The notes: generated by a model from the letters alone, not told the origin. 30,210 bases of DNA from CAZAAW01 sp964483325 (GCA_964483325.1 CAZAAW010000029.1:1-30210); one strand, 5' to 3'; shown: positions 8,422 through 15,958, counted from the stretch's first letter. Numbers and translations are program-made.

Positions 8422-8423
8422 GA

Positions 8424-10265
8424 CTATTGCCGATCCATCCGGGCGCGCCGGGCCATGTGCGGCAGGCTCTGCTTCCATGCCGCGTCGCGCTGATCCAGCG
8501 CCGCCTTCAGCTCTGCGCGCGATATGCCGGCCGGCGCGTTGATCGTCGTCACTGGCGCGAACACGATCCCGCCGTCGCCCCGGTCCTGACCAGGCGTGCG
8601 AATGTCGACCATCTCGCCTGGTGTCGCGCGGAACGCCATTAGCTGGCTGTCAATGCCGCCAGCGCCCCCGACCCTGAAGCTGCCGCCCCCCGCGAAGCCG
8701 AATGCGCCCTGGCTCCACGCCATGCCCGGCATTGCGCCGCCGCCGAAGCTGCCGCGCCCGCCGCCCCCGAACAGGCCGCCTATGGCATCCGTCGCCAGCC
8801 CCGCGAGCTTCTGGAAGGCCGCGTTGGCGAGCATCCGCGCGAATTGCTTCAGCAGGTCGGCAAGCGCATCCTTCAAGCGGAAGCTGCCGTCAATGGCCGC
8901 ATCGAAGGCAGACGAAAATGCGCCCTGAAGCGTTTGCGCGACGTCCTGCACCGTGTCCTTGACGCTCTCCATGCTGTTCGTGATTGCGATACCCGCGCGG
9001 CCTGTAGCGCGGGTGACCCGACCGCCGGCATTCTCGAACGTCAAAGCGGCATCGTTGGCCGTTCGGATGTAGGTTCCCAGGGAGGCAGCGGCCGCGTCAT
9101 CGGCGGCATCCAGATCTTGGAAGAAGCCGGAAAAATCAGCTCGCCACTCGTCCGGGATGAGGACTTTCACCTTGTCCCACAACGAGTTGATCGCCGCTTC
9201 CAGCTTGCCGAACTGGCCAGTGGCTAGTGCCACGACGCCAGCCAGCAGCGCAATGCCGCGCACGCCGATCCGCTGCACCGACATGAGGGCGCCCATCGCT
9301 AGTCCGGCCGCTTTGATCATCCGAGCGAACGTCAGGAAGGCACCCGTCGCAGCCGCGAGGTACTGAATGAGCTTCGCTGCGACGAATATCTTGAAGACTT
9401 TCAGAAGCAGGTCCATGTGTTGGTAGACAAAGTTGACCGCTGCCGCCAACCCGTCGAGAGCAAAAGACAGTAGGTTCGCAATCTTCGTAACCCAGTCGCC
9501 GTTGATCGCGGCGTCGATCAGGCGCTGAGAGAAACGCTCGAAGGCAGGCAGAAGCTTCGCGGTCAGCCGCATGATGATCCCGTCCTTCACGCGGCCAAGA
9601 CGGGTAAGATTGTCATTGAAGCGTTCGGCGGCTGCCGACGTGTTCTGATCGATGACGAGGCCGAGCTTGTCAGCCTCCTGCATCATCTCTTGCAGACCGT
9701 CGGCGCCGGAGTTCAGCAACGGGATCAACTCGGCGCCGGCGCGGCCGAACAACTGCATGGCAGTAGCCGTTTTTGCGGCTCCGTCCGGCAGGCGGGAGAA
9801 CCGCTCCGCCACCTCCGTCAGGACCTCCTGGCTGGATCGCAGCGTGCCGTCCGCATTCCGGACCGAGATGCCCAGGCGCTGAAATGCACGGCCGGCCTGC
9901 TGGCCGGCGCCACTGGCGACGTCTGCCATGTTGCGGCTCAGCCTCGCCACCGCGCCGCCAAGGGTTTCCATGCTAACGCCCGACAGGTCTGCCACATGCG
10001 CGAGGCGCGAAAGCTGTTCGATCGGAATGCCGATCCGCTGGGCAGCCTTGCCCATATCGTCGGCCTGATCGATCGCGTGCTTGATGCCGATACCGATGCC
10101 CGCCACGGCAGCCGTGATGCCCGCCGCCGCGACCGCCATCGCCTTCGCCGCCGTAGCCGCGAACCGCGCCAGGTTGGCCCTAGCGCCGCCAAGCCCCTTG
10201 TCAAAGGCCGCTGTTCCGATGCCTAGATTGACCCGGAGCGCGCCAATTACTGCGGATGAAGCCAT
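8424..10265 (-). CDS. Tail tape measure protein
   Basis: 613 residues. Typical tape-measure build: an N-terminal helical part, a hydrophobic segment near 38-62, a central region with PhageMin_Tail-like sequence (ADDMGKAAQRIGIPIEQLSRLAHVA near 68-92), further hydrophobic helices at about 290-360, and a Gly-rich stretch near 500-550 ahead of a conserved GEMVDIRTPGQ ending. The protein sets tail length; at about 0.15 nm per residue this predicts a tail of roughly 90 nm. ATG at 10265 has no obvious Shine-Dalgarno, and only 16 bp separate it from the start of a divergent gene. C-terminal portions of tape measures contact the inner membrane during infection, which matters for the neighbouring membrane-protein gene. 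Confidence 0.9.
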   Translation of the reverse strand: MASSAVIGALRVNLGIGTAAFDKGLGGARANLARFAATAAKAMAVAAAGITAAVAGIGIGIKHAIDQADDMGKAAQRIGIPIEQLSRLAHVADLSGVSMETLGGAVARLSRNMADVASGAGQQAGRAFQRLGISVRNADGTLRSSQEVLTEVAERFSRLPDGAAKTATAMQLFGRAGAELIPLLNSGADGLQEMMQEADKLGLVIDQNTSAAAERFNDNLTRLGRVKDGIIMRLTAKLLPAFERFSQRLIDAAINGDWVTKIANLLSFALDGLAAAVNFVYQHMDLLLKVFKIFVAAKLIQYLAAATGAFLTFARMIKAAGLAMGALMSVQRIGVRGIALLAGVVALATGQFGKLEAAINSLWDKVKVLIPDEWRADFSGFFQDLDAADDAAAASLGTYIRTANDAALTFENAGGRVTRATGRAGIAITNSMESVKDTVQDVAQTLQGAFSSAFDAAIDGSFRLKDALADLLKQFARMLANAAFQKLAGLATDAIGGLFGGGGRGSFGGGAMPGMAWSQGAFGFAGGGSFRVGGAGGIDSQLMAFRATPGEMVDIRTPGQDRGDGGIVFAPVTTINAPAGISRAELKAALDQRDAAWKQSLPHMARRARMDRQ

Positions 10266-10281
10266 CGTCTACAGGGGGCTG

Positions 10282-10527
10282 ATGATGTTGGGGAAGATAT
10301 TCAAGTTCTTGTTTCTACTGTTCAATCTCGTGATGCTAGGCGTTTTGATCTGGCTGGGGATCAACGCCGCACAGATTGCTTCGGAGTCCGACGCGCCCGC
10401 CGCTGTCGGCATCCTCGGCGGCATTTTTGGCTTGAGCATCTTGCTGCCGCTATGGGCCAGCGGCGCGATAATCCTTGGACTTCTCGCGCTCGTATTCCGA
10501 TCCGAGCGTGACGATCTCGGCTACTGA
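10282..10527 (+). CDS. Small membrane protein, candidate superinfection-exclusion moron
   Basis: 81 residues with start at ATG 10282 (or 10285), preceded by AGGGGG at 10272-10277. One membrane helix lies at about residues 6-27 and a second hydrophobic stretch at about 43-72; the C-terminus is short and charged (RSERDDLGY). It is on the plus strand, divergent from the tape measure and immediately upstream of a secreted-protein gene with which it probably forms a two-gene unit. In phage HK97 the inner-membrane protein gp15, which blocks DNA entry by related phages and depends on their tape measure, is encoded at this same place between chaperone and tape measure. Sequence homology to gp15 is not claimed; the role is inferred from location and topology. 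Confidence 0.75.
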   Translation: MMLGKIFKFLFLLFNLVMLGVLIWLGINAAQIASESDAPAAVGILGGIFGLSILLPLWASGAIILGLLALVFRSERDDLGY

Positions 10528-10539
10528 GGGAGCGCCGCC

Positions 10540-10902
10540 ATGCGCCGCCTTTTCTGCCTCGTCGGCGTCATCGTCGCCGGCACACCTGCACTCGCTGCCG
10601 AGCCGATCGTCGAAGCCTGCAAGCAGGCGGCAGCCTTCTACTTCAATGTTACCGGCGTTCGCGAAAGCTCGGTGCAGGCGTTTCCCGACCTGAAGCCCCC
10701 GCGCGTGCGTATGAAGGCGGCGATCGGGCCGCCGGTGACGGACAGGATCGCGGCTCTTCTAGCGACACAAGAGGTCCGCTGCCGCTTCCAGCAGAACAAC
10801 GCACCTTTCCGCTTGACGCAGTTTTGCGCCAGGACCGGATGCATCGATAAGGGCGAGCGCTTCGAGGAGCTGCAGGTGTTGATGCGCCGCGCCGGCTACT
10901 GA
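10540..10902 (+). CDS. Secreted (periplasmic) protein of unknown function, moron partner
   Basis: 120 residues with a Sec signal peptide (MRR, hydrophobic core, cleavage after ALA at about residue 19-20). The mature part holds four Cys (27, 81, 96, 101), so two disulfides are possible, consistent with a periplasmic location. A Shine-Dalgarno-like AGGGAG lies 8-13 bases before ATG. It follows the small membrane protein by 12 bp on the plus strand and its last 7 bp overlap the end of the oppositely oriented GT chaperone gene. I do not recognise the family. A prophage gene pair for an inner-membrane and a periplasmic protein next to the tape measure suggests an effect on DNA entry or the envelope. 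Confidence 0.7.
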   Translation: MRRLFCLVGVIVAGTPALAAEPIVEACKQAAAFYFNVTGVRESSVQAFPDLKPPRVRMKAAIGPPVTDRIAALLATQEVRCRFQQNNAPFRLTQFCARTGCIDKGERFEELQVLMRRAGY

Positions 10903-11165
10903 CGCGCCAGCGCTGCGGTCCATTTCTGCGCGATCACCAACTGCTCCTCCCACGACTGCGCCTGTCGCCGCCGGTGCGCCGCCGACGGCAACACCTTCGT
11001 CAGCGGCGGCAGCTTCTTCGCGCGTCCGAACGCGGCGACGTGCCAGGCGTGCGCCATCACCACTCGGTCCGCCCGCTCACGCCGCCGGCCGGCGCCGAGG
11101 ACATGAGCAAGAATTTCGCGGGGGCTGAGCCGCCAGAATATCGCCGGGTCAAGCCCGACCTCCAC
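10896..11165 (-). CDS. Tail assembly chaperone, T part of G/GT (frameshift product)
   Basis: A GTG at 11165 gives an 89-residue frame, but the same frame is open upstream and reads W-D-W-P-G-L-L before VGLDPAIFWRLSPREIL. These residues belong to the domain, so most of it is expected to be made as an extension of the upstream G gene by -1 frameshifting rather than from the GTG. The FWRLSPREI signature and the following Arg-rich helix (AGRRRERADRVVMAHAWHVA) are typical of the T region of siphophage and gene-transfer-agent tail chaperones. The full GT fusion would be about 217 residues, 10896-11548. It coats the tape measure during tail assembly and is absent from the virion. The last 7 bp overlap the convergent secreted-protein gene. 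Confidence 0.75.
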   Translation of the reverse strand: MEVGLDPAIFWRLSPREILAHVLGAGRRRERADRVVMAHAWHVAAFGRAKKLPPLTKVLPSAAHRRRQAQSWEEQLVIAQKWTAALARQ

Positions 11166-11173
11166 ATAGGAGG

Positions 11174-11548
11174 TCAGGAGGCCTGGCCAGTCCCAGCCGC
11201 CGCCCCCTTCCGAGGGCGGGCCGGCTCCCCGTCCTCCGCGTCGGGGAATGCCAGCGTGACGGCGCGGCCGATGAGCTCGCCAGCTGCCGGCAGGCCCATG
11301 TCCGACATCATCCGGCCGGCGTCTACGATGGTGACCTCGGGATGCTGATCGCGCAGACCGGCAAGGAAGAACTGCCGCAGGTCACCGACCCGGACGCTGC
11401 CGGCCTCGCCCTGCAGTTTCGCGATGACCTGCTGGATCGGCAGGTCGTAGGCCGTTTCCAGCTCGCAGAGCGCGTTCGCCGTGAACCGCAGCGTCCACGC
11501 CTTCCCATCGATCTCGAAGCCGACCTCGCCGCGGTGCTTGTTCGCCAT
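11174..11548 (-). CDS. Tail assembly chaperone G (GTA-gp10 family-like)
   Basis: 124 residues, starting ATG at 11548 right after the tail tube gene. The sequence (RGEVGFEIDGKAWTLRFTANALCELE ... followed by a DLPIQQV helix) matches the gene-transfer-agent/GTA_GP10 type, in which a small beta element (F-x-G-K) precedes helical repeats. The C-terminal 15 residues are low-complexity (RPRKGAAAGTG) and contain the presumed slippery site for the GT product. It acts in the cytoplasm with GT to recruit tube protein around the tape measure. Confidence 0.85.
   Translation of the reverse strand: MANKHRGEVGFEIDGKAWTLRFTANALCELETAYDLPIQQVIAKLQGEAGSVRVGDLRQFFLAGLRDQHPEVTIVDAGRMMSDMGLPAAGELIGRAVTLAFPDAEDGEPARPRKGAAAGTGQAS
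11201..11210 (-). promoter_or_regulatory. Candidate -1 ribosomal frameshift site (AAGGGGGCG)
   Basis: Within the last codons of the G gene the mRNA reads AAG GGG GCG in the G frame. The five-G run lets the GGG-decoding tRNA re-pair one base back. Shifting by -1 leads directly into the open T frame (S-E-G-G-G-G-W-D-W-P...). The heptamer is not canonical X-XXY-YYZ, so the exact slip point is uncertain, but frame arithmetic (G codons begin at coordinates 1 mod 3, T codons at 2 mod 3, minus strand) requires -1. Confidence 0.5.
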
Positions 11549-11552
11549 AGGG

Positions 11553-12245
11553 CTAATCCGCCGCGACCACGGGCAGCGTCTCCGCTGACGTCGCCGACGC
11601 GCTGCCGGCGCTGTTGGTCGCCGTCACCGTGACGGTGAGGTTGTCGTCCACATCCCCCGAGACGGGCGTGTAGGTCTGGCCGGTGGCGCCGCTGATCGCG
11701 ACGCCTTCGTTCTTCCACTGGTAGGTGAACGCCGGCGCGCCGCTCCAGATGCCTGGCCAGGCGGTGAGGACTTCATCTTCCTTGGCGAGCCCAGAGATCG
11801 CCGGCAGCACCGAATTGACCGGCGACGCTGCGGCCTCGGCGACGTAGCTGCCTGTGACCTTGAAGGTGACCGTCGCCGTCATCTTGTCGTCGGTTGGCAC
11901 CGCTGGCTCATAGCCGGTGAGCAGCCCGTCGAAGGTCCACGTCGCCCCGTTGGGGAAGGTGATCCGGCACTTCACGCGAGCGCGGGACGCGCGGATGTCC
12001 TGGATGATGCCGTCGCTGGTCGAGCCCGGCAGGAAGTTCATCTCGAACGACGCCTCTCCCGGGTCATTGAGGCCGAGGATGAACTCCCGCGTCGAGGACG
12101 GCGACTGCATGTGTGTCGCGTCGACGACGTCGACGGAATCCGACGGCGGGGTGATGTCGCTCACCTCCGCGATCTCATCCCACGTCGAGCCGTTGTCCGT
12201 CGAGATTTCGAAGACCGACCCGTAGCCGATCCGTGCGTCCGTCAT
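11553..12245 (-). CDS. Major tail tube protein with C-terminal Ig-like domain
   Basis: 230 residues. The first 140 residues are a tail-tube fold (MTDARIGYGSVFEIST ... ITPPSDSVDVVDATHMQSP), known from lambda gpV-type tubes of alphaproteobacterial phages. Residues about 145-225 form a separate bacterial Ig-like domain (PGIWSGAPAFTYQWKN, ISGATGQTYTPVSGDV, LTVTVTATNSAGSASAT). Lambda gpV also carries a surface Ig-like domain, which here is presumably displayed on the outside of the tail and may aid adhesion. It lies between the DUF3168 tail terminator and the chaperone G, the normal place. Confidence 0.9.
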   Translation of the reverse strand: MTDARIGYGSVFEISTDNGSTWDEIAEVSDITPPSDSVDVVDATHMQSPSSTREFILGLNDPGEASFEMNFLPGSTSDGIIQDIRASRARVKCRITFPNGATWTFDGLLTGYEPAVPTDDKMTATVTFKVTGSYVAEAAASPVNSVLPAISGLAKEDEVLTAWPGIWSGAPAFTYQWKNEGVAISGATGQTYTPVSGDVDDNLTVTVTATNSAGSASATSAETLPVVAAD

Positions 12246-12254
12246 GTCGGCCTC

Positions 12255-12647
12255 CTAGCCGTTGGTCCACAAGATGAAGTCGAGCGAGGTGCGATAGAGC
12301 CGCACGTCGGCGGCGTCGCTCTCGATGAAGTCCCGTTCGTTGTCGAAGAATGTCCCATGCACCGTCATGCCGCTCCCGGCGAACGAGGCGCCTGACAGAC
12401 CCTCCACCACTGCCCGCGCTACGGCCTTTGCCGTGGCGTAGGCGCCTCCCCAGCAGTCCACCTGCACACGCGACTGGGCGAGCCCGGTCGGCCCGTCCAT
12501 GGCGTAGTCGGGCTGGCCGCCGATGCGCTGCAGAACGATGGCTGGCAGGGCCGATGCCTGCGGACGCTCCAGCCAGGTCACGCGCTGGCCGACCAACGCT
12601 GTCACGCCGGCGCTCGCCAACAGGTGCGCCGTCACTGCTTCTTCCAT
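12255..12647 (-). CDS. Tail terminator/completion protein, DUF3168
   Basis: 130 residues. The N-terminal pattern (a helix, LLASAGVTALVGQRVTW, then ALPAIVLQRIG) and the central VQVDCWGGAYATAKAVARAV helix are the signature of DUF3168, the tail-completion protein that caps the tube and joins it to the head. It starts 2 bp after the HK97-gp10-like gene and precedes the tail tube gene. Confidence 0.88.
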   Translation of the reverse strand: MEEAVTAHLLASAGVTALVGQRVTWLERPQASALPAIVLQRIGGQPDYAMDGPTGLAQSRVQVDCWGGAYATAKAVARAVVEGLSGASFAGSGMTVHGTFFDNERDFIESDAADVRLYRTSLDFILWTNG

Positions 12648-12649
12648 GG

Positions 12650-13144
12650 TCAGCCCCCGGAGGCGCGCGCGGCCTTCTTCGCCAGCCGGTCCGCCGCGCG
12701 CTTGATCTCGTCACCAAGGTCTTGCGCCAGGCCGTCGAGGATCCCGTTCTTATTGGCGTCCCAGGCGGGGCGCATGAACGGCTGGGCGGGTTGGTCGGAG
12801 TTGCCGAACTCCTGGACGATGGACTTCGGCGTGGACGGGAAGCCGACATACATGGTGACGCCGTGCTTCTTGGCGCTGCGCCAGCCTTCCGACGTCATGC
12901 GCGGCCCGCCGCCATCCGCTTCCTTCTGCAACTGCGCCTGCCGGCGGGACAGCTTCGTACCGATGCCGGCACTCGCGGCCAGGTGCCCTGTGTCGCGCGG
13001 TGCGCGGGCTTCGGCGTCGGCGCGCAGCGGCTCTGCCCGCTTCCGCAGTACCCGCCGCAAGACGTTCTTGCCCGTGGCCTTCGGCAGTTCTCGCAGCGCC
13101 CGGTCGAGTTCGCGCAGCCCTTCGACGCGGACGATGCGCACCAT
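12650..13144 (-). CDS. HK97 gp10-like tail protein
   Basis: 164 residues. The opening VEGLRELDRALRELPKATGKNVLRRVLRKRAEPLR and the 'APRDTGHLAAS' motif, plus a C-terminal FMRPAWDANK segment, are diagnostic for the HK97 gp10 family of tail-completion proteins. The start codon directly follows the stop of the adaptor gene, and the end lies 2 bp before the DUF3168 gene. Confidence 0.92.
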   Translation of the reverse strand: MVRIVRVEGLRELDRALRELPKATGKNVLRRVLRKRAEPLRADAEARAPRDTGHLAASAGIGTKLSRRQAQLQKEADGGGPRMTSEGWRSAKKHGVTMYVGFPSTPKSIVQEFGNSDQPAQPFMRPAWDANKNGILDGLAQDLGDEIKRAADRLAKKAARASGG

Positions 13145-13483
13145 TCAATCTGCCCTCACCCGCGCGGAGATTTCGATCTCCTGATTGCGTCCGGAGCCGG
13201 CGCGTGGCTTGACCGCCGTGATGTCCCACGACCGGTCGGCCGTGACGAGCCGATCAGTCGGCCGAATTTCTCTGGTCTGCGGGTCGGACAGGACCGTGAA
13301 GCGCGCCGCAGCAAAGGCGCCGGTCTCGCCGGCGGCCGCGCGTTCCCCATCGGAGAGATCATCGCGCGCGGCCAGGCGCTGGAAGGTGAGCGGCGCACCG
13401 TAGACAGGCGCGTTGAACCCGTCCCTGCCGCTCACGGTCTGGCGTTCAATCGTGATGAGATGAGTGCGGCGGCCGGCCGGCAT
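13145..13483 (-). CDS. Head-tail adaptor (HK97/SPP1 gp16-like)
   Basis: 112 residues from ATG at 13483, which overlaps the connector stop (TGATG). An overlapping longer frame to 13690 lies inside the connector gene and is rejected. The sequence begins AGRRTHLITIERQTV, with a GAPLTFQRLAARDDLS segment and a C-terminal DRLVTADRSWDITAVKP strand pair, the usual layout of phage head-tail joining proteins of about 110 residues. It forms the stopper ring under the connector. Confidence 0.9.
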   Translation of the reverse strand: MPAGRRTHLITIERQTVSGRDGFNAPVYGAPLTFQRLAARDDLSDGERAAAGETGAFAAARFTVLSDPQTREIRPTDRLVTADRSWDITAVKPRAGSGRNQEIEISARVRAD

Positions 13484-14052
13484 CAGAATGTCCAGCGACG
13501 ATGGTTGGCGAGGAGCGCGTCGACGCTCATGGGCACGCTGCTGACGATGTTGCCGACGTTCACCGCCTCGCGGACGGCGAACCAATGGGCGATCAGCAGC
13601 AGCATGGCGTGCTGGATGTCGTCCGGCAGAGGGTCGAGGCCTGCGACGACCGTCAGGACGACGCGGCTCCGGGGAAGGATTGCCGGCCACGACTGGCCGG
13701 AGCGCAGCACGATCGACGGCTCCATGCCGTCAAGGTGCGCCTCATAGACGGTGTCGGGGAGGTGCTGATCGTCCCCGTCCACGTCGACATATTCGATGGT
13801 GTCGACCGAGCCGATCGGCACCACCGGCGGGCGCAGGAGATCGGCGAAGCCGTCGCAAGAGGCAGCCACCGTCTGCGCGCCCAGGAGGATGCCGCAGTAG
13901 GCCTCGACATGGGCTCGCGCGGCGCGGATCAGCCGCGCGATCTGCGCGTCGAAGGACGTCTCCGCCGCCAGCACGCCGCACTGCGCCTTGGCGTCGTCGA
14001 GGCTGACCGGCTCGCCCGCGACCGGCTCGATGATCGTCGGCTGATACCACAT
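13483..14052 (-). CDS. Head-tail connector, HK97 gp6-like
   Basis: 189 residues. Starts PTIIEPVAGEPVSLDDAK, followed by FDAQIARLIRAARAHVEAYCG, the hallmark helix of gp6-like (phi-E125 gp8) connector proteins; the C-terminal helix AMLLLIAHWFAVREAV is also standard. It forms the ring that bridges portal and adaptor. It lies after two small head genes, 3 bp from the upstream one. Confidence 0.92.
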   Translation of the reverse strand: MWYQPTIIEPVAGEPVSLDDAKAQCGVLAAETSFDAQIARLIRAARAHVEAYCGILLGAQTVAASCDGFADLLRPPVVPIGSVDTIEYVDVDGDDQHLPDTVYEAHLDGMEPSIVLRSGQSWPAILPRSRVVLTVVAGLDPLPDDIQHAMLLLIAHWFAVREAVNVGNIVSSVPMSVDALLANHRRWTF

Positions 14053-14055
14053 GGA

Positions 14056-14256
14056 TCAGGCGTCCTTGCGGCGCCGCGCGCGCCGCTCCGGCGCCGGCGG
14101 CTTCACAGCCCGCTCCATCGGCGCTTCGCTCGCGGGCACGCCGAAGCCGGCGGCGATCAGGCGGCCGGCCTCGGCGTCATCGAAGTCGCGGACGTCACCG
14201 GGGCCGAGGCTATAGGCTGGACCGGAGAGCCCGACCAGCAGGCGGACCAGCATCAC
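14056..14256 (-). CDS. Small head-module protein, unknown function
   Basis: 66 residues: a compact N-terminal unit (VRLLVGLSGPAYSLGPGDVRDFDDAEAGRLIAAGF) followed by a basic C-terminal tail (ERRARRRKDA). The ATG overlaps the stop of the preceding gene by 4 bp. The N-terminal unit is a frequent small gene between capsid and connector in phages of this type. Its function is not established. Confidence 0.75.
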   Translation of the reverse strand: MMLVRLLVGLSGPAYSLGPGDVRDFDDAEAGRLIAAGFGVPASEAPMERAVKPPAPERRARRRKDA

Positions 14257-14543
14257 GCGCCCGCCGAGACCTTGAGCACGCCGCCGTCGTTCCAGACCTG
14301 CCCCGAGACTTCCGGGTCCGCGGTCGGGATATCGTCGACGATGGTGAGCAGCGCGGCGACCTCGCTCTTCAGGGTCACCTCGCCATCGTTGATCGCAAAG
14401 TAGTCCGTGTCGAAGGTGATCGACTGAGTGATCTCGCCCTCGATATCGAGGGTCGAGCCCGGCTTCATGGTGATCTTGCCGCCGTCGTCGACGACAAGCT
14501 CATTGCCGCCCAGCGCCCTGTAGACCTTGGTGGTGTAGGACAT
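14253..14543 (-). CDS. Small head protein, possible head fibre/decoration
   Basis: 96 residues beginning MSYTTKVYRALGGNELVVDDGG and GSTLDIEGEIT. This short beta-strand opening occurs in small proteins encoded directly downstream of major capsid genes and often annotated as head-fibre or decoration proteins. The remaining residues (FAINDGEVTLKSEVAALLTIVDDI) look like a small beta-rich domain. It is separated from the capsid gene by 61 bp with a strong hairpin, so it may be made at a different level from capsid. Confidence 0.65.
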   Translation of the reverse strand: MSYTTKVYRALGGNELVVDDGGKITMKPGSTLDIEGEITQSITFDTDYFAINDGEVTLKSEVAALLTIVDDIPTADPEVSGQVWNDGGVLKVSAGA

Positions 14544-14574
14544 CGTCCGCCTCGTGGCTGAGTTGTGATGGAGC

Positions 14575-14596
14575 GGCGGGGCCGCGAAGCCCCGCC
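14575..14596 (-). promoter_or_regulatory. Strong hairpin downstream of the capsid gene
   Basis: A perfect 8-bp inverted repeat (GGCGGGGC / GCCCCGCC) with a 6-base loop lies 9 bp after the capsid stop codon. There is no U-rich tract on the minus-strand transcript, so it is not a classical intrinsic terminator. It could stabilise the 3' end of capsid mRNA or partially terminate, giving more capsid than downstream products. Confidence 0.6.
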
Positions 14597-14604
14597 TGTT
14601 GCGA

Positions 14605-15870
14605 TTACGGCTGCAACAGATGTTTTACTGCCGCCGAATCTCCCAATTCGCCGTCGAGCCGGATCACGCCGAGCAGGCCGATGTCCGGGGCGAAGCGCTC
14701 GCGGGCGACGAACATGACGATGCCGCCGACCTTGCGGACGAAATATTTCGAGAAGTCGCCGAACAGCATGGACTTCTTGCCGCTCGCGATGCCGTCCATC
14801 GCCTGGTTCACCGAGTAGCGGTAGCCGAGGATGTTGCCCGGCACGCCCTCCGTGACGCTGCCGGCGGTCCAGATGTAGCGGCCGTCGCCGTCCTTCAGCT
14901 TGCGCAGCGCGCCGAGCGTCAGGTCGTTGAACATGAACCGCGCCTTCGGGGACTGCCGATAGGCGGGGTCGACCGAATGCACCAGGTCGATGACCTCGTC
15001 ATAGGTGACGGCTCCGGCGGCCGCCGCGTCCTTGCCCTTCGTCGAGGCGGTGACGATACCGTTCGGGTCGTCGGAGCCGTCGCCGACGGTCAGTTCGAGG
15101 TTGGCGCGCCGGCCGAGACGCTGGCCGAGCAGGTCGCCAAGCAGCTGCTCGAAGTTGAAGATCGAGTCCTGCGCCAGCTCGTAGCTGAACTTCACCCACT
15201 CGGTGTCGTACATGAAGGCGTTGAGCGTCTTCTTGCCGAAGGTCGCGTCCGAGCCGCCATCGTCCGTCACGACGCCCGCCTCGGTGTGCTTCGCGACCGG
15301 CACCGCCGTGTCGTCGATGGTCGGGATGTCGATCGGGTTGCCCGCCGTCGTGTTCATGACGGTGCAGACGTCCTCGTCGTACATCGGCCCCCAGGCCTTC
15401 ATCGACTGGACGATCTGGTTGCTGAGCTCGGTCGGGATCGTGTAGCCACCGGCCGCGCCGGAGCCGCCGGTCGTGGTCTGCGCCCGGACTTCCGCGGGTG
15501 CCACGCCAGCGCGCAGCGCCGAGCGCTCTTCATCCGACAGGGATGCCATGTCGCCCGCCACCTGCACATAGCGGTGGAAGGCCTGGCGATAGCTGATGCC
15601 ATCGCCGTCGTCCTGGCCGCGACCCTCGCCGTCATCCGGAGTCGGCCGGCGCGCGCGGCGAGCTTCCTCGGCGCGCTTCTCGGCGGCGGCCATGCGCTGC
15701 TCGCGGGCGATCGTCGCCTCGACGCGATCGAACTCCACCATGATGTCGTCATGGCGCTTTTCGAGTTCGGCGGCGCGGGTCTCGTCGGTGTTCTTGGTGA
15801 TTTCGTCCAGGGCGGCACGCGCGTCGACGACGAGCTTCTCCCGCTTCTCCTGAAGTTCCTTCATGCGCAT
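14605..15870 (-). CDS. Major capsid protein, HK97 gp5-like
   Basis: 421 residues from ATG at 15870, with AGGA 8 bases upstream. The open frame reaches back to 16095, but that part lies over the protease gene and is rejected. Residues 1-110 are a charged coiled-coil-rich delta domain (ELQEKREKLVVDARAALDEI), which serves as built-in scaffold and is normally removed by the prohead protease; cleavage probably falls near residue 120-135, before the GGSGAAGGYTIP start of the mature fold. The rest carries typical HK97 features: VKFSYELAQDS, a LGRRANLELTVGDG element, a KARFMFNDLTLGALRKLKD helix and a final VARERFAPDIGLLGV strand. Both flanks hold strong hairpins, which no other gene of the operon has. 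Confidence 0.95.
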   Translation of the reverse strand: MRMKELQEKREKLVVDARAALDEITKNTDETRAAELEKRHDDIMVEFDRVEATIAREQRMAAAEKRAEEARRARRPTPDDGEGRGQDDGDGISYRQAFHRYVQVAGDMASLSDEERSALRAGVAPAEVRAQTTTGGSGAAGGYTIPTELSNQIVQSMKAWGPMYDEDVCTVMNTTAGNPIDIPTIDDTAVPVAKHTEAGVVTDDGGSDATFGKKTLNAFMYDTEWVKFSYELAQDSIFNFEQLLGDLLGQRLGRRANLELTVGDGSDDPNGIVTASTKGKDAAAAGAVTYDEVIDLVHSVDPAYRQSPKARFMFNDLTLGALRKLKDGDGRYIWTAGSVTEGVPGNILGYRYSVNQAMDGIASGKKSMLFGDFSKYFVRKVGGIVMFVARERFAPDIGLLGVIRLDGELGDSAAVKHLLQP

Positions 15871-15897
15871 GGGATAGATCCTTTGGGCATGGTTTCG

Positions 15898-15941
15898 CTT
15901 CGGCCGGAGCGGGATGCTGCCGTGCCTACCTCCGGCCGGAG
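15898..15941 (-). promoter_or_regulatory. Long hairpin upstream of the capsid gene
   Basis: Two copies of the self-complementary 12-mer CTCCGGCCGGAG (15930-15941 perfect; 15898-15909 with one mismatch) are separated by 20 bases. They can pair with each other to a 12-bp stem, just before the capsid ribosome-binding site, in the 88-bp spacer after the protease stop. No U-tract follows. It may act as a processing or stability element for capsid mRNA. Confidence 0.55.
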
Positions 15942-15958
15942 CCGGGTAAAAAGTCGTG

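Noticed and set aside
12350..13747. 465-residue plus-strand frame
   Set aside because: Lies opposite four well-identified head-tail genes; low-complexity translation.
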